This document shows, piece after piece, positions 1-11,600 of a DNA stretch of 64,000 nt (the stretch's first letter is position 1; the number at the start of each line of letters is the position of its first letter). The translations under genes and the position numbers were made by a program. The stretch comes from Aphidius gifuensis (Eukaryota; Arthropoda; Insecta; Hymenoptera; Braconidae). The notes beneath the pieces are model-generated. The model did not search any database, had not been told where the DNA came from, and was given only the letters and a program-made list of their open reading frames with translations. Where the stretch lies: positions 17,944,469-18,008,468 of the forward strand of contig NC_057790.1 in the NCBI RefSeq assembly GCF_014905175.1, given 5' to 3'.

Positions 1-832
1 GGATAAATTTGCACGTAAAGATGTTAAAGTTCTTGTTGTTGGTAATCCAGCAAATACAAATGCACTTATTTGTTCACATTATGCACCATCAATACCAAAA
101 GAAAATTTTACAGCAATGACTAGACTTGATCAAAATCGTGCTCAAGCTGTTTTAGCATCACGTCTTGGTGTACAAGTTGATAAAGTTAAAAATGTCATTA
201 TATGGGGTAATCATAGCTCAACACAATATCCAGATGCATCACATGCAATGGTTAATGAACAATCAGTACCAATTGCTGTTAATGATGATGCTTGGTTAAA
301 TGGTGTATTTGTTGAAACAATACAAAAACGTGGTGCTGCTGTTATTGCTGCACGTAAAAATTCATCAGCAATGTCAGCTGCTAATGCTGCTGCTGATCAT
401 ATGAGGGATTGGTTTGTTGGAACAAAACCAGGACAATATGTTTCCATGGGTGTTGTTTCTGATGGAAGTTATGGAATACCAAAAGATATTGTTTTTTCAT
501 TTCCAGTTACAATCAAAGACAAACAATATACAATTGTTCAGGCATGTTTATATATATTTTTTAAATTTATTATTATCTTGTTGTTATTTACTAAAAAACA
601 TAATTGCAAAAACAAATTAATTAATTTAAATTTTGTTTATGTTTTTATGTTACAAAAATAACTTTAGATAATAATTTTATTGATTAGTTGAGGAAAATAA
701 TTAATGGAATGTTTTTCTTTTTCTTTTAAACAGGGTCTTGAAATTAATGATTTTGCAAAAACAAAATTGGACATTACTGTTAAGGAACTTGAAGAAGAAC
801 GTGCTGATGCTCACAGTGTTTTGATGCCATGA
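1..832 (+). CDS. Mdh1: Cytosolic malate dehydrogenase, 3' part (partial)
   Basis: Two exons are visible: 1-541 (in frame from base 2) and 734-832, joined after a Gln codon, giving 212 residues and a TGA stop. The family has about 330 residues, so roughly the first 120, including the N-terminal Rossmann glycine motif, lie outside the window. The enzyme interconverts malate and oxaloacetate with NAD(H) in the cytosol and serves the malate-aspartate shuttle. Visible signatures are VVGNPANTN, the TRLDQNRA segment with the catalytic Asp, and IIWGNHSSTQYPD with the catalytic His, followed by SAMSAA and VSMGVVSDGSYG. These match the cytosolic rather than the mitochondrial isoform. The last exon encodes GLEINDFAKTKLDITVKEL, the usual C-terminal helix. 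The reading frame is intact. The ATG at 116 is an internal Met, not the start. Recognised from family knowledge; very sure of identity. Confidence 0.96.
542..733 (+). other. Last intron of Mdh1, GC-AG type
   Basis: The upstream exon ends ...ATT GTT CAG at 541 and the next bases are GCATGT. The downstream exon starts at 734 after TTTTAAACAG. Only this junction restores the conserved ...TIVQ-GLEINDF reading. The nearest GT (546) would add four bases and break the frame. The donor is therefore GC, with an otherwise consensus context (CAG|GCATGT). Confidence 0.85.
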
Positions 833-907
833 CTGACCGGTCAAAATAATGTTATCGATACTCGTTGTAGATTGTAAACACATTAATTTGTTCAAAAGAA
901 AAAAATT

Positions 908-917
908 AATAAATAAA
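908..917 (+). terminator. Candidate poly(A) signals of Mdh1
   Basis: Two overlapping AATAAA hexamers lie 76-80 bp after the Mdh1 stop. They are the first on this strand in the 3' flank. AT richness makes chance matches common, so this is only a plausible cleavage signal. Confidence 0.4.
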
Positions 918-2679
918 TATATCATGTGTTATATTCAACGTCTAGATTAAAAATCAATGTAAATCTATAGTTTACTTATGTTTAAAATGATCAATTTGTT
1001 GAAATAATTATAGACGAGGTATAAAATAAAAATTTAAATTTGAAAAACAAAAAGAAATTAATAAAAAGGATTAATGAAGGAAAATTTTTTGTTACATAAT
1101 TATACATTTTTTTTTTTTTTGTTTTTTAGTTTTTTTTTTTCATTATTATTATCTCCCCCAATATTCAATAATAATTTATAATACATTAATAATAGTTATT
1201 TGTTTTTTTTTTTATCGTTGCCGTATCATCAATTCTCCATTCACAATAATTATATTATTTTTTTCTTTATTCTAATACGGATATACTGATTTTTAATTAA
1301 ATTGATTTCTTAAATTTTCATTTTAATAATTATTAGCTTTTTTTTTTAAACTTTATTTATATATTTTTTACTAAGATATATTAATAAGGTTTATTATTTT
1401 TTTTCTATAATTTTTTTGATGAGCATTAAGTAGCGTATCGTACAAATATGCAAGCCTTATCGCACTGAAAACAAATGTCAAATATCTATTTATTTTTTTT
1501 ATTTTAAATTTTCTTTTCTAACATTTTAATTAATTTATTTATTTGTTTCCAAGTTTTTTCAGCTGCTCATGATGGAGGCACTCTGCATTTAAAATTTCGA
1601 ATACTCGAATGTCTATTTTATTTATTTTTTTTTTTTTCACATTTTCATATCACTTTCTGTAAATTACTCGAATTTTATTAAAGAACAATTTTATATCGCA
1701 CAAAGCAAAAGTATATTTTTAAATATTTATATATATCATTATATAATTTACCTATGGAGAAAAAAAAAAAAAGTGTAGATTTTTTTTTTCAAACTTTGTA
1801 AAAGAAAATGATTAATCGGATTAACACCACGGTGTATTTATTTATTATTTTTTTTTTTTATCTGTTTCTAGCTCAGGCAACTAAAAAAAAAAAAGAATAA
1901 GTTTTACTACAATTAACAAGCTCGAAAAAAATTATAAATACAACACAAATTTATAGGATAAAAAAAAAAAATGAAAAATCATTAGATTGAAAAGTCGAGG
2001 ATGTACATAAGAGCTGAATAAATCAGTTTTTTTTTTTGTTTGTTAAACTGAATAGTTTATAAATACAAAAGAGAGAAAAATTAATAATTTGATATCGGTG
2101 CCTAAGAAGTTTACGTTTAATTTATAATATTAATAAGCCACATGTACGAGTATTCTCGAGGATGTGATACGCATTTACCTGGTTTATCATGAAGACAAAA
2201 AGTGGACAGAGAGCGTGGTAAAACAAAAAAAAACAAAAAGCTCAACGAAAAACTTTTAATTTCACTGGCTTTTCTTATTTGTTTTTTGTTTTTTTCTAAA
2301 TCTTTTAATCTTTCCCGCTCTCGTATTTTAAAACGTGATATTAGTTTAATCTTAGATTATAAAATCAAAGTATTTTGACATCTAAATATACTAATATTTT
2401 TATTTATTTATTTTAAATCCCGAACACGTCAAGTGCCTTGTGTATCACTGAGTTATGCCGATAGAATTGCTGATTTTTAAATTGTTTTTTTTTTTTCTTA
2501 ATCCCATAAAGATAAGATTACATCTTGTCCAGTATTAAAAAAAAAAAAAAAGGAAACAGTTGCCACATATTAAAACAATTATTTTTTTTTTAGTTTTTGT
2601 TTGTTTAAATAATAACAATAAAAATATCCATCAAATAAAAGGTAAGACTAATAATTTTTGTTTTTTTTTTGTTTTTGTT
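918..2679. other. Convergent 3' spacer between Mdh1 and HECTD1
   Basis: AT-rich DNA with many poly-T and poly-A runs. It must hold the 3'UTRs of both flanking genes. I see no reading frame with coding character, no RNA gene and no clear repeat family. A TTTATT (AATAAA on the minus strand) at 2403-2408 is one possible HECTD1 poly(A) signal among several. Confidence 0.6.
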
Positions 2680-5600
2680 TTAATTGAGATAGAAGCCACG
2701 TTCACGTGTTGCAGCTAAAAGTCTTTCTTTCAATTGACTTTCAGTTGGGTACTCAGGAAGTTTCAAGTAATGTACACAAGTGTTGACTGATGGATAACCA
2801 CCTGATCCAGCATCAACTTTTCGAACAACAGTCAGTCTTGGATGAAGATTACACAAACCACCTGGAGGTAGAGCTGAGCAACCAGTTGCAAATTGAAGAA
2901 AAGCTTTTCTTTCTGGCCCAGTTAATGATACTAATACATTGACAAATCTTTGGAATCCAGGACTAAAAAATAAGAAAACAAATATTATAAATAACGTGAA
3001 TAATAGAAATAAATAGAAAAAAATTAAAACAACGTACCTTTCTCTGGTATATCCCAATTTTGGTTCAGTATAATTGAGCAAATCTTCACGTGTCCATTGT
3101 GGATTTTGTTCACCACAAAGCATTGCTCTGACTTCTTCTGGGCTGAAGGCATGTAGTTTTTCCATTGGAAAAACTTTTGAAAAACCAGCTTTAAAAGCTT
3201 CCATTTGTCGTGCTATACCTTTATTTAAACAATATGATATTGTTAAATCAGCATATTCCTTGGCATTATCAATGGTAACTGGTATATCACAACCACCATC
3301 AACAAGTTCAATTTGATCATGTTGAAATATTTTTGAACATACCGAATATGTCATTGTAAGTCCTAAATCATCAATAGCAACTGATGCACCAGATGAATGA
3401 TTAATTTTATAATAATCATCATCATTTATTGATGATGTACAACCATCAGATAAACAACGTTCACGTTTATTAATTAATGTTTGTATATCTTTAATAAATT
3501 TACCACGTACTGGATCAACAGATACAAGATCATCTGTATCAAGTATATTACTATACCATGGTATTGGTTCTAATGATGTATAAATACCATTACCATCATT
3601 ATTATTATCACCACCATCATCAGATATAAAACTTGATGCCATACTTGATGACATACTTTCTTGTGTAACACCAGTTAATCCAATTTTTTCATTAACATTA
3701 TTTGTTATATCACCATGACACATTAATTTTAAAAATGATCTTGATAATGGTAAATCAACAAGACGATTATCTTGTAATACTTTAGCCAAAAATACACCCA
3801 AAAACCAAAAATAACGTACAGCACGATTACATAATTCTGAACTTTGTGGTAATGGTGCTGGAAATAAACCACTAGTACGAGAAACATAATAACCAATTGG
3901 TTTAATATTATCATCAGATGATGATATTTTTAAAATATCACTTGTATCATCATCATCACATAGCCATAAACCTAAATCTTTTCTTTGTAATTCAGCAGCA
4001 ACAAGTGCAAAAAATTCTAATGTTGGTCCAAGACCAGTACCTTCTTCGCCAACAAATTCAACTTCTAATATACTTTTACGATTTGCATGTACTTTAAGTA
4101 CTTGTTCAGCCCAATCAAGTAATTTATCACCACGTGGTACACTAACTCTTTCATGTTTTAATCTACCAACTCTAAATTCATGACTATCATCACGTCTTGG
4201 ACTTAAACCAGGTGCACGTTGACGTTCTAATACAGCATCTCTTTGTGTTTGTAACCATACTATTGATCTTGATGCACCAAATGCAGTACAACTAAAATAT
4301 AAACGACGTGTTTCAAATGGAAGTAAAAATGGACAACTACGGGCTAATTCTTCACACCATGTTGGTAATGCACCAGCTGCAAGGGCCAATGGATCTTGTA
4401 TTTGTTGTAATATTTTATTTGTTATTTTTTTAGATGTAAAATCATCTGGATTAATTGTACATAATGTATCATCATTATCATTATTATTATCATTATTATC
4501 AATTATAATAATATCTTCTCTATTACTTTTTTTTTTATCATCATTATAACTATTATTTTTTGTACTTAATACATAAACATGACGTAATAATTGTAATACA
4601 TCTTCAACAGTACATATATTTGTATTTTGATTTGTTAATTTACCTGAATAAAGTGTTACAATTGGTGTTGCACGTCCAGATGATTCATCATCATCTTTGC
4701 ATTCTTTATAAATTATTGTATATGTTGGTTCCCATATTCTACGTAATTTTTCTTGTCTACTACCAAGTTCAGTTAATTGCATTAATTCTTGTACAGCTTG
4801 AAATATACTTGTATGTGAATCATTTAATGTTAATTCAACATCTGGTATATCTGGTAAACCTGGTCCTTTAAGTATAAGTGATAAACTTGGCATTGTTGAT
4901 ATACCAGTACGTATACCTGGTTGTGTATCACTACCAGGTGGTGGTACATCTAAATCAGTTGTTTGATTTATATTTGTACGACCTGGACGTGGATCAAATG
5001 CTGGTATTAATGCTGAAAATTGACGTTTTAATACAAATTCATCATCCCAAGCACGACGTTTTGTACTTTGTGGTGTTTCTTCATCCATAAATGCTGCTAA
5101 TAAATTTCTTGATACCATAACTTCTTCATATTCACCACCCTCACCACCTTCACCTTCTTCTTCATTTTCTTCATCATCATCTTCTTGATCATTTTCTTCA
5201 TTATCATCATCTTCTTCAGCTAATACACCATCTTCATCATCATCAAGATCACCAAGTAATGTTGGACCACCAACAGTACGTGTACCACTTATATTTGAAT
5301 TTGTAATACCACCACCGCATGATTCCAAAAAATCCTCAAGACTGACCTGTAGCCACAACTTCTCATTATATTAAAAATCAATTTTTTCATTAAAACTAGA
5401 TTAATTTATTGAGGAAGATGAATTTCATTAGTTTCATTAGTTTACAAAAAATTTATAATAATAAAATCCGAGCAAAAATATTTTATTACATATACGTATT
5501 AAAATTAAAAACAATTATATCTCACCTGTTCACTGTCGCTACTCGTACTTGTTAATGACATTGTAAGTGCTTGTCCAAGGCTAGCACCAGTTGTTGTTGT

Positions 5601-8600
5601 TGTAACACCACTTCCAGTAACCTGTCCTGAACTTGTAAGACTTGGAAAACTTTGTGCTGTACTCAATAAACCACCAGGAAAATTTGAACTAAGTGCTAAT
5701 CTAACAAGACTTGAAACTGAATTTTGTCCACGTGAATTTGATCCATTATTTGAATTTGGTGCAATATGTTGTGTACCAGATGGTCCTAAAAATGATTTAT
5801 GGGATTGTTATATGATATTGACATTTTTTTATTATTAATATTATGATTTGTTTCATACAAAAAATGTTTAAAAGAGCATGTAGCTATGTAGGATTATTAA
5901 TATTTAGTGATAAAACAAACCTAAAGTACGTCTTCGTGCCATTGCAGCAAACGTTTCCAATAAACCAGTTGTTGCTGCTGGTTCCATAGTGTTGTTAGCA
6001 TCAGAACAAGCGAGATTGGGTACAGATACGGACATAGGATTGGTAACCACAACAGGACCTCCCCCAGATGGATTTTGTGAGGATGAACTAGCATCTTTAT
6101 CACGACTGCATACTTTTGTTGCTAATTTAACGATAAACGATTATTTAATATGATTATTTTACTAATGATTGATTGAAATGAAATTATTATGATATTAAAA
6201 TATATTAGCAAAGGAAAATATATGCAGGAGATGTTAATGAATTTAATAAAGTGTAATGTTTGTGTTGATAATAATACATACCAGCAGGTGATGGTGGTGG
6301 AATTTCTCGTTGAACTGTACGAATTCTTAATGGATTTTCATCAGCTTCATTAGATACTGATATTCTAACAGGTACTAAACCAAGTAATTCACCACTTAAG
6401 AAACTGTTTGTATTATTACGTAATCTATCGGCACCTTCACGTAGACGATCAAGTACTTCAACAGCTTCAAGACTCAATAAACCACTTGATGGCTAAAATA
6501 AAAATCACACAGAAAAAAAAAAAAAAATCCATATAACAATGAAAAAAAATTAACAATTTTAGTTACATTAATTTCAAAAAAATTAATTTGAAATAAATAT
6601 TACTTATTACTTATTATTTATAAATAGACATGAGACACAACATGTACGAGAAAAAATTGATGAAAATGGATAAATTACGATACAAACAAAAAATTAAAAA
6701 AATAGAAAAGCCAATCACGAATAATAGTAATAATAATAATAATAATTCTAAACACTCTTTGAAAATTTCATATAGAAAAATAAATAAATACCCAACACAA
6801 AAAAAATCATAAATATAAATAACAACAATATAAATGAAAAATATTATTAAACAAAAAAATAAAACAACCGAAAAAATGAGAAAAAAAAGAAGAAGAAAAT
6901 TTAAATGAGAAAAAACTAAAAAAAAACCACCCTCCCCTTTTTTTTTTTTGTTTTTTCAAGACAACGTAAAACCAATGAATTACCTTGTTTCCCCTCAAAG
7001 TTGAAAAAAGTGGTTTAGAACTGCTTGATGCACGATTACTATTACTATTTGATGTACAATCAGTATTCAATGCCAAAGATTCAACAATTGTTGCAAGATC
7101 ACTTGTAACATTATTATCAGGACGAGGATGTAAAACAACAGAAAGTTCACCAGTTGTACAACCAGCACCACCCTCCCCAGTAACAGCAACAACAGCCTCA
7201 CTTTTACCAATTGATAAAACACTTTCAGCAATTGTTTCAGCAGTATTTTTAGCTATTAAATTATCAACACTTGCTGTTTGATCAGATGTTACAACTGAAC
7301 CCCTTAAACTAATATCAGTACAATCTGGTAAACTTGTTGTACTACTTGATTTTCTTCCCGTTAATATACCACTTGAATTTTTATTTTTTATATCACTACC
7401 ACCACTACCACCACTACCACAACAACCAATACCACCAATGCCAATGCCAATGCCAACACCACCACCACTACCACCCCCATCCAATGTATTATTATTACTA
7501 TTAATTCGTAAATCATATTTTCCCTCAGCACCCATACGATATGAATTTGAACCACCATGATCCCATGTAACATCAATCCAACCATTATGTAATTCACCAG
7601 TTATAGAACCTTCACCAGGTGGTATACCATCCTGATCTTTCCATTTCCAATCAAGACCCCTAGCAACCCTTGCACCACTAACAAGATGACGTAATACCTG
7701 TGTTCTTATTAATCTTCTTTGACGTCTAACACCAGCTTCAGCTTCACGTGCTGCTTTTCCTAAATCTTCACAAACACCAGTAACTTCACCATATACTTCA
7801 AATCCAGATACAGATAAATAATGTGTTTGTCCAGATGCATTTTTTCCAGTTTGTTGTAAACGTAAATGACGCCATCCTTGTAATTCATCATTTGGTGATT
7901 CTAATGTCCATGTTGCTGTACTACCTGGTTCATTTAATGAACAATCATCACAATGTGTTATTATTGTTATCCAACTAATACCATCTTTTGATACTTGAAA
8001 TGACCAATTACGTAATGCACTACGTCCATAACCACGTGCATGACGTAGTGTATATGCTGTTGGTATTAACCATACACCAAGATCAATTGAAAACCATGCA
8101 CGTTTATCATCATTTGTATGACAATTAAGTGCATTTTGTTCACGACTTAATATATCTTCAAGATGTCCATATGGTAATGTTCTACCATCACTTGATGTTA
8201 CAACAACAAGACCATATTGTCCTGGATTAATCCATTCATTTGTTGTTTTACCATTTGTACCAATCCAATATATTATACCATTTTCATCAAAATCATGCTG
8301 ATATTGAAATGTTAATTTATCAATATCTTTTAATTTTTTAACAAATGTAAATGTTGATCTATCATGATCATGCCATTGTTTTGCAACCATTTTTAATAAA
8401 TGATTTTCCAATTGTTGTATTGTACTTAATGGTTCCATTTTTAAACTACGACCAGTACGATCAATTAAAGCTGATTCGCATGGTGATTTTTCTAATCTAA
8501 ATCTAAGACGTCTTGTTAATATTTGTAAACCATAACCAGAACCAGGTGTATCATATAAATATACTGGTAATTTTTCAATTGATTCAAGTACAGATATTAA

Positions 8601-11600
8601 TTTTTGTACAAGTATTTTAGCTGAATTATTATCATCATTTGTATTTGTTGAATTAAAACATGATTTAAATACAGCAATACGTTGTAAACGTAATTTTGTT
8701 AAACGTGATGATGGTAATTGTATTGTACTTGTTGGTCCAGCTAATAATGCTAATAATGCTTGTACAAGACCACTTGAATGTAATTCATATGCTGATACTC
8801 TTCCTTCTTCATTTAATAATAATTTTAATTCTTCCAATGATATTTGTAATACATTACGCCATTCACGATTACCAGATAATTGTTTTTGACATGCTCTTTC
8901 AATTTGATTAACAATTGCTGAAAGTTTACCAACAACACCACGTGGTTGTGCTTGAGCTGCTTTAAAATAATTTTCATATATTTCTTGTGCTTGTGTTTTT
9001 ACTTTTTGTTTAATTGCTTCAATTTTTGAACGTAAACGTTTACCACGTTTACCAGCCCATCCTGCTGCAAAATCAGGACCTAAAAAATAGAAAATATATA
9101 TCATTAATAATCCTCCAATTTATTTAAATAATAATCATCATCAAGAACAACTCTTACCTAAACTTGTTTCAGCAGTAAATGAATGTTTTGTTCTACGATT
9201 TGATTCAAATATAAAGCCAGGTAAATCTTCACGTAATATTGTTGCTTGTTGTTGACCATCAGAATTATGTATAAATACTTCACATTCTTTTCTTGATGAC
9301 AATGCCCAATTACCAACAACTAATCTTGTTGGACCTGGTCTCGATAATACCGGTTGACTAACTGAATTTGGCTTAACTTGACTTCTTGCACGTTGTAATT
9401 TTTCCAAAAATTCACCACGATTTTCTATAAAATTATCATTCATTATATTTCAATGATATTATTAATTCAATAATAAACATGACATTAATTGTTTTAATTG
9501 TAGAAAGAAACAAGAAAATATATAATTTACCTTCTGTTGTGAGTGATTCAGTATTCCTTCCTTTTCCTGTTGTCAGTTAGTTGAAAAATAAAACAATGAA
9601 AAATGCGTTATTTACTAAATACTATTGGCAACATCTCAACGTTAATTACAAATGATAATTAATAATAAAAAAAAAAATAAATATATTATGAATTTAAAAA
9701 TTAAATTTTCTCAATTTATTTTTGAGTTTAATAGAAAAAAAATTTCCACACTAAGAAAAATAATAAAAATATATATATTTTACCATTTGTATCAGTTCCA
9801 CCTTCTGGACTTCCACTTGAATACATTGTTGCAAGTTTACCATCAAGAATAAATCTAAACCATCCATTACTTCCATTTGATAATTCAAGTGCAGCAGCAT
9901 CTGACCATACATAAAGACAATCACGTCCACGACAAATACACCAATCTCGCCAATGATATGCACGACCAACAATTAATTCTTTAGCATCTTCAAGTCTATG
10001 TTCATCACCAGGTATTGTTGATTCTGATTCTGGTTCTGGTGTTGTTTCTTGTGGTCCAGCAAGTGCAGCAACTTTTGAAAAAACTCCTAATCTTGCAAAA
10101 TGTTCAAGAAATTCATCTTTTCCTTTCATCATTAAATCTTGTATCATTTGTAAAACTATCAAATGACCATCTTCATCTTCCTATAGATTAACAAGATAAC
10201 ACAAATTAATTATTATTTATTTTATTATTTATAAACAAATAATTAAAACACAAACAATATATTATTTATTTTTTAATTGTTTATTAATTTTATATAAAGC
10301 TCAAGTAATATTATGTAATTTAAAAAAAATACATTGAGCTTTTTATAAAATTAAATAAACAATATTTAAACAGTGCAAGCAAACCAAGGAACAATCATCA
10401 TTGATTTACACTGACAAATCTATATGAATGTATTTTTTGTTTCTTTTTTTTTTAATAACGAAAAAAAATCCTATCGCAGCAGGCAGAGAACATTCGCGTC
10501 ATTTGGAAGCTCGGCCATATTATTATTGAAAGAAAAATAATATAAATATAATTAAAACAAATGAAAATGAATGAAAAAAAAAAACAATAAATACAAAAGT
10601 ATAATTATTGTAATAATAAAATGATAAAGGAAGAAAAAACCAGTTAATAATTTTGACTATAATCCAGTCTCGCCTGTGATCCGCCTCCGGCTATCAAGTT
10701 TGTCAAATCCTTCGCATGTTATTTAAATAAACAAAAATTAAGTAAAATTAAAATCAACAAAACGAACAAAAAAATAACAAATAATAATTAAAAAATTAAT
10801 TAAAAATTAGGGATAGAGGCAACAATATTTTTAAAATGTTGATTCAACTTTTTCTTTTTTTTTTTTTTTTGCTACCAAATTCACATGCGTAAGTTCGGTT
10901 AGATCTCAAAACGCATTGTTAAACATGAAAAAAAAAAAAAAAAACATGTATATTCATGTATGATTCTCAGACTCTCATTAACAACAAAGAATTTTTTTTT
11001 TTTTTTTTGTTTTGTTTTTTAGCTAAAAGGCAACAAGGTGAGAAACAAAAAAAAAAAAATAGAAAAAAGAATATTTAATTTAATTTAACAAAAAAAATAA
11101 AGATGATGAAAAAACGGATGTTACCGTTTTATCGATAATGTAGTTCTGGGAACTGGAAGACTTGCGAGACGAAAGGCAGGGCAATTTGGGGCCAACAATC
11201 GACTTGAGGGGCGGAGGCGGTGGTGGCGTTGACTTAATCTCAATTTCCTGTGAAACAATTCTTAGTCTAAGTCACTGAAACAAATTCGCGCTTATTGTCT
11301 GCCTGCGTCCAATATAAGTACATTTTTTTAAAATTAAATTTTGACATATTTTCCTGTAAATAAAATCACATCAAAGCTGTATAAATACTCTGAGTCTTTT
11401 TCACTGTAAAAAATAATCCCGATATTGTTATCTAAAAATTTGAATAATTACATATTTCATTTGTCTTTGATGAGAAAAAAATTCCGAGATTTATCAGATA
11501 ATATAGAATACAATATATTATTTAAAAATAATAATAAATTTCTTACCTCATTATCAAGAACATTTGCAATAACTTCAACCAGCATAGCTCCACAACCAGC

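Noticed and set aside
2680..5358. One continuous 892-residue reading across the end of HECTD1
   Set aside because: It includes the 75-nt intron 3037-2963 and starts upstream of the true acceptor at 5347. The conserved HECT sequence is restored only by splicing.
5921..6103. Alternative open frame through a HECTD1 exon (MIKMLVHPHK...)
   Set aside because: The other frame gives LETFAAMARRRTLG and joins in phase to both neighbours. The alternative frame does not fit flanking exons.
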